A stretch of 64,000 nt of DNA from positions 89,318 to 153,317 of the forward strand of contig NZ_CAJHOE010000003.1 in the NCBI RefSeq assembly GCF_905120475.1, in the 5' to 3' direction. The notes beneath the pieces were generated by a model that saw nothing but the letters and a program-made list of their open reading frames with translations, was not told where the DNA came from and did no database searches. The DNA comes from Campylobacter suis (GTDB lineage Bacteria; Campylobacterota; Campylobacteria; Campylobacterales; Campylobacteraceae). Both the position numbers and the translations under genes were made by a program. Of the stretch, positions 27,312 through 39,033 are shown one piece after another (position 1 is the first letter of the stretch; each line of letters starts with the position of its first letter).

Positions 27312-28404
27312 AGTTAAAAAATAAATTTGGTTTTAGTCTAAGCAAACAAGTAAAAGCCATAATAGCACTTTGCTCTCTTATATAATCTCTATCGCCTCTT
27401 AAAAAAAGTCTCTCTATAATCTGTGCTCCATCTTTTGCCATAGCTCCTACAAACACTGTTCCCACAGGTTTTTGAACGCTTCCACCGCCAGGACCAGCTA
27501 TGCCACTAACAGCTATAGCAAAGTCGGCTTTGCTTGCATTTAAAGCCCCACTCATCATAGCTTGCACGCAAGCCTCACTCACTGCCCCATGTGTATTTAA
27601 AATTTCCTCATCTACACTTAGCCACTCATTTTTTATATGATTTGCATAGGTTATAAGTGAGCCATCAAAAACGCTAGAAACCCCATCAATGCTTGCAAAT
27701 TTGCTAGCTAAAAGCCCAGCCGTACAAGACTCTGCAAATGTAATGCTCTTATCATTTTCTTTTAATTTTTTAGCAACAAAACTATAAATATCGGCACTAT
27801 CTATAAATTTTTGTGAAAATAAATTTTTGACTGCTTGTAAAAACTGCTCTAAGTTGCTATTTTTATCATCTTTTTGAGCTCTGATTAAAAGCAGGTTAGG
27901 CGATATTTCGCTTAAAATTATACTTATTTTATAAGGGCTAGCGACAGGGTCTAGTAAAATTTTTGCACTATCTTTGTCCATATCAAGAAGGCTAAAATAT
28001 GTCACTTCTTGCTCAAACGGCATTAAAATTTCAGCCATTTTTTTTGTTGGTGTAGAGTTTATCAAATTTATAAAACTGTTGTTTATGTTTATCAAAAAGC
28101 TACCTTCTTTGACATCACTAGCATCTTTAATAGCAAGTGTTTCGCCCACTAATTCAAGCCCATTTCCAGAGAGTGTGGAGAGGATCTTTGCCATTGTTGA
28201 GTAGCTTTCGTCAGAACAACATATACAAATTTTTTCAAAGTCCTTTGCCAGAGTTTCCACAACAAAAAGCAGCTCACTATCCTTACTTTGAAATTTTACA
28301 ACCCCAAGCTCTCCAAAATGTGCCTTATATGCGTCAAAAATATAGCTTAAATATGGCTTATTTATTTTTAAATCATCGCCTATAACGAGTAAAATATGCT
28401 TCAT
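27310..28404 (-). CDS. cinA: CinA-like protein (nicotinamide-nucleotide amidohydrolase domain)
   Basis: 364 aa. The C-terminal ~160 residues are a clear CinA/PncC domain (SITFAESCTAGLLASKFA, then VSGIAGPGGGS and KPVGTVFVGA), the type that deamidates NMN in pyridine nucleotide recycling. The N-terminal ~200 residues start like the COG1058/MoCF-type domain (VIGDDL in place of the usual xxGDELL) but are strongly diverged, so a second activity is uncertain. It is transcribed away from ileS, with an AGGAG ribosome site before the ATG. Confidence 0.85.
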   Translation of the reverse strand: MKHILLVIGDDLKINKPYLSYIFDAYKAHFGELGVVKFQSKDSELLFVVETLAKDFEKICICCSDESYSTMAKILSTLSGNGLELVGETLAIKDASDVKEGSFLININNSFINLINSTPTKKMAEILMPFEQEVTYFSLLDMDKDSAKILLDPVASPYKISIILSEISPNLLLIRAQKDDKNSNLEQFLQAVKNLFSQKFIDSADIYSFVAKKLKENDKSITFAESCTAGLLASKFASIDGVSSVFDGSLITYANHIKNEWLSVDEEILNTHGAVSEACVQAMMSGALNASKADFAIAVSGIAGPGGGSVQKPVGTVFVGAMAKDGAQIIERLFLRGDRDYIREQSAIMAFTCLLRLKPNLFFN

Positions 28405-28523
28405 TTTGCTCTCCTTTTTTATTTAAGATTATAGCCTAAATTTCAAAAAATAGAGCTTTTTCAGTGCGATTTAACAAGAATTTGGCTAAAATTGGCAAAT
28501 TTTATAACATTAAGGCATATTAT

Positions 28524-31283
28524 ATGGACTACAAAGAGACCCTACTACTTCCAACGACAGAATTTCCGATGCGTGGTAACTTGCCAGAAAATGAGCCAGC
28601 TAGGCTTTCCTCATGGTATGGTGAGCGAAAAATTTATGAAAAAATGAAGCAAAAAAGGCAAAATGCCACTAAAAGCTTTGCTATACATGATGGACCTCCG
28701 TATGCAAACGGACACCTTCATATAGGTCATGCGTTAAATAAAATTTTAAAAGATATCATTACAAAAACTCACTACTTTTTTGGTGAAAATATCTGCTATG
28801 TACCAGGCTGGGACTGTCACGGACTCCCTATAGAACAGCAAGTTGAAGTTAAACTTGGCGAGTCAAAAAAGACAATGAGTAAGAGTCAAATCCGCGAGCA
28901 TTGTCGTGCGCACGCGAGAGAATTTATAGATATTCAAAGAGATGAGTTTAAGACGCTTGGAATTATTGGCGACTTTGAAAACCCATATTTGACTATGAAA
29001 TTTGAGTTTGAGGCTGACATCTACCGCGCACTTTGCGAGATAGCAAAAAGAGGGCTACTTATAGAGCGAAGTAAACCTGTTTACTGGAGCTGGGCGGCAA
29101 AGTCTGCGCTTGCTGAGGCTGAGGTTGAGTATGAAGATAAAGAGGATTACAGCATTTATGTGGCGTTTGAGCTTGGCAGTGAGGCACTCTCAAGGCTTGG
29201 TGTGAGTGAGGCTAAGGCTGTTATATGGACGACTACACCTTGGACTTTGCCTGCAAATCAAGCTATTAGCCTAAGTCCTAGCGAGCCATATGTTTTAACT
29301 CAAGATGGATTGATATTAGCCGCTGTGTTACTTGAAAATTTAACCAAGCTTGGCATAACAAATGGCGAGATAAAGACAGAATTTAGAGCTGAAATCCTAG
29401 TCGGAAGTAGTGCGATAAATCCACTAAATGGCAGAGAGAGCTTATTTTTAACTGGCGATCATGTTACTATGGACGGTGGAACAGGGCTTGTGCACACTGC
29501 GCCTGGACACGGCGAGGATGATTATTATGTATGCCTTAAAAATGGCATAACTGATGTTATTATGCCTGTAGATGATGGTGGCTGCTACGATTCTACGCTA
29601 AAAGTTAAAGGACTTTTTAGCGCCGATGTAGTTGATGAGTTTGTTGGGCTTCATATATTTAAGGCAAATGATAAAATTTTAGAGCTATTGGGCGATGCGC
29701 TACTTCACTCATCAAAATTTATACACTCATATCCACACTGCTGGCGAACACACAAACCAGTTATCTACCGCGCAACAAAGCAGTGGTTTATCGTTATGGA
29801 TGATGCAAAGCTTGATAAAAAGACGCTTCGTCAAACGGCGCTTTCCGAGCTAGAAAAGGTTAAATTTTATCCAGCTGTTGGTATCAAGCGTATCGGTAGC
29901 ATGATAGAAAATCGCCCAGACTGGTGTATCTCACGCCAGCGTGACTGGGGTGTACCAATAGCATTTTTTAGACACAAAGAGACAAAAGAGCCTATATTTG
30001 ATGCTGATATACTTGAAAATGTGGCTAAAATTTTTGATGAGAAGGGCGCTGATGCTTGGTGGGATCTAAGTGTGCCAGAGCTTTTACCAGCCAGCTCAAA
30101 GTACAAACCAGAAAATTTAGAAAAAGTTATGGATATACTTGATGTTTGGTTTGATAGTGGCTCTACTTGGAGGGCTGTGCTAAATAGTCAAAACTATGAC
30201 GCTGGCGAGTACCCGTCAAGTATGTATCTGGAGGGTTCAGATCAGCATCGTGGCTGGTTTCAAAGCTCACTTTTGGTAAGTACGGCTGTAAATTCTCACG
30301 CCCCATACAAAAGCGTCTTAACACATGGTTTTACTGTTGATGAAAATGGACAAAAGATGAGCAAGTCAAAGGGTAATGTCGTAGCTCCACAAGATGTTGC
30401 AAAGACTTATGGGGTTGAAATTTTACGCCTTTGGGTTGGACTTAGTGATTATTCAAGTGATTTAAAGATTAGCGATGGAATTTTAAAGCAAGTAAGCGAG
30501 CAGTACCGAAAGATACGAAACACTATACGCTTTTTACTAGCAAATGTTAATGACTTAAAAAGCTTATCAAGCGAATTTACCTTGCTTGATAGATGGATAC
30601 TTGCAAGGGCTAAAAGGGCGTTTGATGAGTGCGAGAAATGCTTTAAGAGCTATGACTTTTCAAAAGGTTTTAATATTTTATTAAATTTCCTTTCAGCTGA
30701 TCTAAGTGGCATCTATCTTGATGTTTGCAAAGATCGTCTTTACTGTGATGCAAAAGATAGCAAAAGACGCAAAAGTGCTCAAACTGCGATGGCTCTTATA
30801 ACCCGCTCACTTTTACCACTTATAGCTCCAACGCTTACTTATACTGTTGATGAGGTTATGGAGTATGCTCCAGATATCGTTAAAAACGGCTCAATAGATG
30901 CTTTTGATCTTGTTTGTGAGCCGATAAAATTTGATGATAGCTTTGATGATGAGCTACTTTTTGTAAGCCGTGAGAAATTTTTTGAACTTATAGACGCTTT
31001 GAAAAAAGATAAAAAGATAAAAACTACACTAGAACTTGTGATAGAGAGCACTTGTGAGCGAATTTTAAGTTATGATATGGACGAGGTTGCAGATATTTAT
31101 ATGGTAAGCTCGGTTAGAAAATTTAGCGACAAAGAGGCACTTTGTGAGTTTGAAGTTGATGGTGAGAAATTTAAAATAGTTTTAAGTGATGAGCATAAAT
31201 GTCCAAGATGTTGGAAATTTAATGCCACTACTGCCGATGGTGTTTGCCCAAGATGTCAAGAGGTTTTAGACAGTGCTAAGTGA
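28524..31283 (+). CDS. ileS: Isoleucyl-tRNA synthetase
   Basis: 919 aa class I synthetase. The HIGH-type motif HLHIGH is at residues 64-69 and KMSKS at 611-615. The editing domain contains the [15 protein letters not shown] segment, and a C-terminal zinc finger has CPRCWKF plus CPRCQ. I chose the ATG at 28524; the in-frame ATG at 28464 adds 20 residues foreign to the family. The 119-nt gap to the divergent cinA-like gene must hold both promoters. A small membrane protein gene overlaps its end. Confidence 0.98.
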   Translation: MDYKETLLLPTTEFPMRGNLPENEPARLSSWYGERKIYEKMKQKRQNATKSFAIHDGPPYANGHLHIGHALNKILKDIITKTHYFFGENICYVPGWDCHGLPIEQQVEVKLGESKKTMSKSQIREHCRAHAREFIDIQRDEFKTLGIIGDFENPYLTMKFEFEADIYRALCEIAKRGLLIERSKPVYWSWAAKSALAEAEVEYEDKEDYSIYVAFELGSEALSRLGVSEAKAVIWTTTPWTLPANQAISLSPSEPYVLTQDGLILAAVLLENLTKLGITNGEIKTEFRAEILVGSSAINPLNGRESLFLTGDHVTMDGGTGLVHTAPGHGEDDYYVCLKNGITDVIMPVDDGGCYDSTLKVKGLFSADVVDEFVGLHIFKANDKILELLGDALLHSSKFIHSYPHCWRTHKPVIYRATKQWFIVMDDAKLDKKTLRQTALSELEKVKFYPAVGIKRIGSMIENRPDWCISRQRDWGVPIAFFRHKETKEPIFDADILENVAKIFDEKGADAWWDLSVPELLPASSKYKPENLEKVMDILDVWFDSGSTWRAVLNSQNYDAGEYPSSMYLEGSDQHRGWFQSSLLVSTAVNSHAPYKSVLTHGFTVDENGQKMSKSKGNVVAPQDVAKTYGVEILRLWVGLSDYSSDLKISDGILKQVSEQYRKIRNTIRFLLANVNDLKSLSSEFTLLDRWILARAKRAFDECEKCFKSYDFSKGFNILLNFLSADLSGIYLDVCKDRLYCDAKDSKRRKSAQTAMALITRSLLPLIAPTLTYTVDEVMEYAPDIVKNGSIDAFDLVCEPIKFDDSFDDELLFVSREKFFELIDALKKDKKIKTTLELVIESTCERILSYDMDEVADIYMVSSVRKFSDKEALCEFEVDGEKFKIVLSDEHKCPRCWKFNATTADGVCPRCQEVLDSAK

Positions 31284-31379
31284 GCCTATAAGCTTTTCTT
31301 TTATCATAGCGACAATAGTTGCAGTGTGTGCTTTAACTGCCATTGGGATAATTTTTGTAAATAAATTTAAGGATAATAG

Positions 31380-31383
<4 letters not shown>
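31273..31383 (+). CDS. Small single-span membrane protein between ileS and gatA
   Basis: 36 aa from a GTG at 31273: a short N terminus, a membrane span ([20 protein letters not shown]) and a basic tail (KFKDNR). It overlaps the ileS stop by 11 bases, and its TGA overlaps the gatA ATG by four, a typical coupled arrangement. I recall a similarly sized membrane protein at the same place in C. jejuni (near Cj1060c). The function is unknown. It is too short to be found by usual ORF cutoffs. Confidence 0.75.
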
Positions 31384-34190
<2,807 letters not shown>

Positions 34191-34191
<1 letters not shown>

Positions 34192-35300
34192 TGCTCTCAT
34201 TAAAAACTGGCAGGCGAAAATTTTGTGAACCGCTCTATCTTGAGAGCGGCCGAATTTTGCCAGAATTTGAGCTAGTTTATGAGACTTATGGTAGTCTAAA
34301 TAAAGACAAAAGTAATATTGTAGTTGTTTGTCATGCTTTAACTGGCAGCCATCATGTTGCTGGGCGATATGAGGGTGAGAGCAAATTTGGTTGGTGGGAC
34401 GGACTTGTTGGAAGTGCCAAGGGTGTTGATACGGACAAATTTTTTGTTATTTGCGTTAGCATACTTGGCTCTTGCTATGGTTCGACCTCTGCGTTAAGTA
34501 TCGAACCAGGCACTAACAAGCAATATCGCCTAAATTTCCCAGTCTTAACGATAAGTGATGTGGTAAAGGCGCAGATAAAGCTTTTTAATGAGCTTGGTAT
34601 TACGCATGCGCATGCAGTTATTGGCGGTAGTTTGGGGGGCATGCAGGCGCTTTGCTTTGCAATAGAATTTCCAGAATTTGCTAAACATACTATCATTTTA
34701 GCCAGCACTTATCAAACTAAACCTTGGGCGATAGCTTTTAATAAAATAGCCATAGAAGCGATAAAAAATGATCCAGCATTTAAAGGCGGAAACTACGATG
34801 AAAAAACTATCCAAGAGCAAGGACTTTTGGGGCTTGCTTATGGTCGTATGGCTGGGCATATTAGCTTTTTACATCCAAGCTCAATGGATGAGAAATTTGG
34901 CAGAACATATGCACAAACAGATGGACTTTATGAGCTTTTTGGAAGATTTTCAGTCGATACTTACATGGAGTATAACGGCTATGGTTTTCCAAAGCGCTTT
35001 GATCCGTTAAGCTATCTTTATATAACAAAAATGATGAACATATTTGACTGCACTCGTCATTACGATACACTAGAAGATGCGCTAAGACCTATAAGGTCGC
35101 ATTTGACGCTTATTTCATTTAGTGGGGATTTGCTTTTTCCGCCAAAATGCATGAGTGAAATTTATGATGTATTTTGCGATATGGGTAGAGCCAAACAGTG
35201 CGAATATATCGAGATAAACAGCGATTATGGGCATGATGCGTTTTTAGTGGAGATAGATAAATTTGATATGTATATAAAACGCGCACTTGAAAAAAAATAA
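34191..35300 (+). CDS. metX: Homoserine O-acetyltransferase
   Basis: 369 aa alpha/beta hydrolase-fold enzyme of methionine synthesis. The nucleophile is S147 in GGSLGGMQ, the oxyanion/His region HALTGSHHV is present, and the C-terminal His is in GHDAFLVE. The ATG shares one base with the guaB stop (TAATG). The MetX family can use acetyl- or succinyl-CoA, and the choice cannot be read with certainty here; acetyl is the default. Confidence 0.93.
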
Positions 35301-35310
35301 AGGAAAAGAT

Positions 35311-35493
35311 ATGAATGAGCAAACTTTTGAAGATAAGATAAAAATGGCGGAAGAAATTTTGGCAAAACTTGACAAAGAGGAGTTAAATTTACAAGAGAGC
35401 CTTGCCTTACATAAACAAGGAAAAGCCCTGCTTGATGAGGCTAGAGTAATGCTTGAAAGTGCAAAACTTAGTATAGAGCAAGTTGATGAGTAA
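35311..35493 (+). CDS. xseB: Exodeoxyribonuclease VII small subunit
   Basis: 60 aa, almost entirely helical, with the family pattern (FEDKIKMAEEILAKLDKEEL, then LHKQGKALLDEAR). It partners XseA, which is not in the window. The ATG at 35311 follows AAGGAAAAG, 10 nt after metX. Its last eight bases overlap the next gene. Confidence 0.93.
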   Translation: MNEQTFEDKIKMAEEILAKLDKEELNLQESLALHKQGKALLDEARVMLESAKLSIEQVDE

Positions 35494-36307
35494 GATTGCG
35501 ATTTTACAGTTAGCCACACTGCCGTTAAGCGACGCCAGGCTTGATTATTACCTTAAAATTTGTAAGGATAGGGGAGCTAAGCTCGTTGTGCTTGGAGAAT
35601 ATGTCCTAAATAGCTTTTTTAAAGAGCTTGAAAATATGCCAAAAAATATCATAAAACAGCAAAGCGATGAAAAAAAACGCACACTTTGTGAGCTATCTAA
35701 ACGATATGAGCTAAGCATTATAGCTCCACTTGTGGTTTTTAATGCAAAAGGTTTTTTAAAAGGTTTTGCAAAGTTTACAAATGGTTCATATAAATTTACC
35801 CAGCAACAAATTTTAATGCCCTACACGCACTGGAATGAGGCTAAATTTTTTACTAATAAAATGGGTGAAAAGCTCGATTTTTTAAGTTTTAAGTTTGAAA
35901 ATTTAAGAGTTGGCGTGATGAGTGGATATGAGGCTTATTTTGATGAAAGTTTTGCTAGTTTTAAAGCACATCTTGATTTACTAATCGTTCCTACTGCAAG
36001 TACTTTTGAGAGCAATGCGCGCTGGGACAAGCTTTTGCGACTTCGTTCACTTACGCAAGGCATGTATGTAGCTAGAGTAAATCGCATAGGTGCATATAAG
36101 CCAAAACCAAAGCAAAATGATAAAAAACCACAAAATGAGATATGGAAATTTTATGGAGATAGTTTTGTATGCAATGCTCTTGGCGAGATACAAAACAGAC
36201 TTGGTGATGAAGAGGGAATTTTGATATTTGATATAGATAAAAAAGAGCTTGCAAACCAAAGGGCTATATGGGGCTTTGGCTCTATAAAAAATAAGCTAAA
36301 GGTGTGA
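35486..36307 (+). CDS. Nitrilase-superfamily protein lacking the catalytic Cys
   Basis: 273 aa with the carbon-nitrogen hydrolase fold. The first catalytic Glu is E38 (VVLGEYV). At the place of the nucleophilic Cys (usually xGxxxCY[DE]xRFPE) the sequence reads VGVMSGYEAYFDE, with Gly147 where Cys is expected. The usual Lys before the HLxxxE segment also seems absent (MPYTHWNEAKFF). It is therefore probably not an amidase, unless the active site is rebuilt. I chose ATG 35486, overlapping xseB by eight bases. It is embedded in a tight operon and codon use is normal, so it is not a decaying gene. Confidence 0.85.
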   Translation: MSKIAILQLATLPLSDARLDYYLKICKDRGAKLVVLGEYVLNSFFKELENMPKNIIKQQSDEKKRTLCELSKRYELSIIAPLVVFNAKGFLKGFAKFTNGSYKFTQQQILMPYTHWNEAKFFTNKMGEKLDFLSFKFENLRVGVMSGYEAYFDESFASFKAHLDLLIVPTASTFESNARWDKLLRLRSLTQGMYVARVNRIGAYKPKPKQNDKKPQNEIWKFYGDSFVCNALGEIQNRLGDEEGILIFDIDKKELANQRAIWGFGSIKNKLKV

Positions 36308-36308
36308 G

Positions 36309-36896
36309 ATGTTGCGCTGTACATGGGCTAATAAAAGCGAGCTTGACATCTATCATCACGATCATGAGTGGGGTAAGGTGCTAAAGGATGAGAATAAATT
36401 TTTTGAGATGATAAGCCTTGAGTGTTTTCAGGCTGGGCTTAGTTGGTCTGGTATATTAAAAAAGCGATCAGCGATGAGAACAGCATTTGATAACTTTGAT
36501 GCTAGCAAAATAGCACTTTATGATGATGATAAGATAGAAAAATTTATGCAAGATAGCACGCTTATAAGAAACCGAGCAAAGCTAAAAGCACTTGTGTCAA
36601 ATGCTAAAGTTTATCTTGAGATAAAGGCTGAGTTTGGCGGGTTTTATGAGTATTTATGGCAAAATTTGCTAGTAAAATTTGATCCTAAATTTAATCAAAA
36701 GCAGATTATTAACCACTATAACGACGCTTTGCAAATCCCAGCCACAACACCTATGAGTGATTTTGTTACCAAAGAGCTTAAAAAGCGAGGGTTTAAATTT
36801 CTAGGCTCAACTAGCGTTTACGCACTACTTCAAAGTGTTGGTGTGGTAGATGATCATCTGGATTGGTGTTTTTGCAAGGGCAAAGGCAGCGAGTAA
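36309..36896 (+). CDS. tag: DNA-3-methyladenine glycosylase I
   Basis: 195 aa, removes 3-methyladenine from alkylated DNA. Key residues fit the E. coli Tag positions I recall: Cys4 and His17 for zinc, Glu38 and Trp46 in the base pocket (ISLECFQAGLSW), with C-terminal DDHLDWCFC supplying the other zinc ligands. It starts one base after the nitrilase-like gene. Confidence 0.95.
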   Translation: MLRCTWANKSELDIYHHDHEWGKVLKDENKFFEMISLECFQAGLSWSGILKKRSAMRTAFDNFDASKIALYDDDKIEKFMQDSTLIRNRAKLKALVSNAKVYLEIKAEFGGFYEYLWQNLLVKFDPKFNQKQIINHYNDALQIPATTPMSDFVTKELKKRGFKFLGSTSVYALLQSVGVVDDHLDWCFCKGKGSE

Positions 36897-36921
36897 ATTT
36901 GAGTTTTAAAAAGGATAAAAT

Positions 36922-38229
36922 TTGAAAAAAGTTCATTTTATAGGCATTGGCGGTATAGGTATATCGGCGATTGCTAGATTTTTAAATGAAAAAGGATATA
37001 CGATAAGTGGCTCAGATATCAAAGAGAGTAAAACCACACAAGAGCTTAGAGCTGAGGGGATAGAGGTCATAACGCCACACTGCAAAGAGGCGATAAAAGA
37101 TCAGGATTTTGTTGTTTATTCAGCAGCTATTAAGCCTGAGAATATCGAGCTAGCTGAGGCAAAATCTAAAAATATACAGTGCTATTCGCGTAAGGAAATT
37201 TTGCCATTTGTATTAAATGATAAAAAGGTATTTTCAGTTGCTGGCGCACACGGCAAAAGCACCACATCAGCAATGCTTTCAAGCCTTATAGAGGGCTCAG
37301 CTATCATTGGCGCAGTCTCAAAACAGTTTGGCTCAAATATGCGCTATGCTCCAAGCGAGAATGTCGTTTTTGAAGCCGATGAGAGCGATAGTAGTTTTCT
37401 TAACTCAAACCCATATCTAGCTATCGTCACAAATGCTGAGCCTGAACATATGGAGCATTATGATTATGATATTGAGAAATTTTATGCAGCATATCGTGGC
37501 TTTTTAGAGCGCGCAAAAGTGCGTGTGATAAATGCAGAAGATGAGTTTTTAAGCACGCTAAAGCTTGACGCTATCCGCCTTTATCCAAGTATTGATATCA
37601 CTGATATGACGATGGTTGTGCGTGATTATCAGCCATATACTAGCTTTAACCTTAAACATCTTGGGCGTTTTGAGGCTTATGGTATGGGCGAGCATATAGC
37701 TATTGACGCTAGTCTTGCCATACTTGCTGCTCTTGATGAGATTTCACTAAAACAAGCTAAACAAAATTTTGCTGCTTATAAAGGGATAAAAAAGCGTTTT
37801 GATATACTTTTGGCTAATTCAAATTTTGTCTTAATAGATGACTATGCACACCATCCAACAGAGATAAAAGCCACGCTTACATCGGCTTTTGAATATGCAA
37901 AACTGCTTGGGCTTTCTCGTATCGTTGCAGTTTTTCAGCCACATAGATATACAAGGCTAAGTGCAAATTTGCAAGGCTTTAAAGAGTGTTTTAAGGGTGT
38001 TGATGAGCTTGTTATACTTCCTGTTTATGCTGCGGGAGAAATGCCAGTGGATATAGACATGAAGGCTGAATTTAAGGAGTATAACGCTGTTTTTACGGAT
38101 CGTGTTGAGCGAACGCAAGATGGGCTTGAGTTTATCGATGAGTTTGGTGTAAAAAATCGTCTAGCCGATGGTCTTGTGATAGGCTTTGGTGCGGGCGATA
38201 TTAGTGTACAACTTCGTGGTGGTTTTTAA
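36922..38229 (+). CDS. murC: UDP-N-acetylmuramate--L-alanine ligase
   Basis: 435 aa, adds L-Ala to UDP-MurNAc in peptidoglycan synthesis. N-terminal UDP-binding GIGGIGISAIARF; the ATP loop AGAHGKSTTSAM near residues 107-118; central FEADESDSSF; and the C-terminal FQPHRYTR. It uses a TTG start at 36922 after AAGGAT. The stop shares one base with the next gene. Confidence 0.97.
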   Translation: MKKVHFIGIGGIGISAIARFLNEKGYTISGSDIKESKTTQELRAEGIEVITPHCKEAIKDQDFVVYSAAIKPENIELAEAKSKNIQCYSRKEILPFVLNDKKVFSVAGAHGKSTTSAMLSSLIEGSAIIGAVSKQFGSNMRYAPSENVVFEADESDSSFLNSNPYLAIVTNAEPEHMEHYDYDIEKFYAAYRGFLERAKVRVINAEDEFLSTLKLDAIRLYPSIDITDMTMVVRDYQPYTSFNLKHLGRFEAYGMGEHIAIDASLAILAALDEISLKQAKQNFAAYKGIKKRFDILLANSNFVLIDDYAHHPTEIKATLTSAFEYAKLLGLSRIVAVFQPHRYTRLSANLQGFKECFKGVDELVILPVYAAGEMPVDIDMKAEFKEYNAVFTDRVERTQDGLEFIDEFGVKNRLADGLVIGFGAGDISVQLRGGF

Positions 38230-38690
38230 TGAGTGAAATTTTAGAGCAGATAGAGTGCGAAAATGAGCTTGAGAGTGATAAAAACACTCAGGAGCTAGAA
38301 GAAATTTCAGAGACTTTGCCAAAAACAATGCAAGCAGATGAGATAGGCGATGACAAAGAAATTTTAGAAAATTTTGATGTTCAAAATGAGGGCAAAATTT
38401 TAGAACTTATAGCCACAAAAAAGCTTGAAAGTTTACAGATAACAAACCTTATAAAACTTAATAAAAAAGATATAAATATAGCTTTAGCTCGCTCTCAAAA
38501 GCTAGATAAAGAGCAAATTTTGCTTATGTTGCCAGATGCGGTTTATATGGCGGTAAAGTTTTTACTAGCTCAAGAAGCCACAAAGGATATAAAGGAGCAT
38601 ATTATCTCTAAAATGCAAGAAAAGCCAACCATTTATAAAGAAATTTTAATAGAGCTTGGTGTTTTGCAAGGAGTGCAAAGTGATTCGTGA
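38229..38690 (+). CDS. Hypothetical acidic 153-aa protein
   Basis: Not recognised. The first ~60 residues are very acidic and probably disordered; the rest is helical (KKDINIALARSQKLDKEQI, then LPDAVYMAVKFLLAQ) and resembles no family I can name. It has no signal peptide or membrane span. The ATG overlaps the murC stop by one base, and its end overlaps the next gene by 11 bases, so it is translated as part of the murC-mutS2 operon. Confidence 0.8.
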   Translation: MSEILEQIECENELESDKNTQELEEISETLPKTMQADEIGDDKEILENFDVQNEGKILELIATKKLESLQITNLIKLNKKDINIALARSQKLDKEQILLMLPDAVYMAVKFLLAQEATKDIKEHIISKMQEKPTIYKEILIELGVLQGVQSDS

Positions 38691-39033
38691 GATTGCGTTT
38701 TTTGCTGGTATTGCGCTATTTTTAGTGGCGATTTGGATGATAAAAGATGAAAGTATTAGTAAAAAGGCAAAAACCATTATAACGGTTGGTTTTTTTATAA
38801 CCGGCATTTTTGCCTATCTTTATGAGAGTGAAGTTAGCAAAAAAGAGAGCAAAAATGCCTTGCTCTTAGGAGCTTTTAATCAAGGTAAGACGCTAGTTTG
38901 CGCAGATAAAAAAGTTGATAAAATGCGATTTAACTATGAATTTGGCACAGCTTGTTTTATGCCAAAGCGTGAATTTGCAGAGTTAAATGGTGTTATTGTT
39001 AAAATTTCAGATTGTGAGCTAGCAAGTGAGTGA
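38680..39033 (+). CDS. Small inner-membrane protein between murC and mutS2
   Basis: 117 aa. Two membrane helices (IAFFAGIALFLVAIWMI and TIITVGFFITGIFAYLY) are followed by a soluble tail with two Cys (LVCADK, TACFMPK). I chose the GTG at 38680 because AAGGAG sits 6 nt upstream; this keeps the hydrophobic segment at the N terminus. It overlaps mutS2 by eight bases. A membrane protein occupies the same place in C. jejuni. Function unknown. Confidence 0.82.
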   Translation: MIREIAFFAGIALFLVAIWMIKDESISKKAKTIITVGFFITGIFAYLYESEVSKKESKNALLLGAFNQGKTLVCADKKVDKMRFNYEFGTACFMPKREFAELNGVIVKISDCELASE

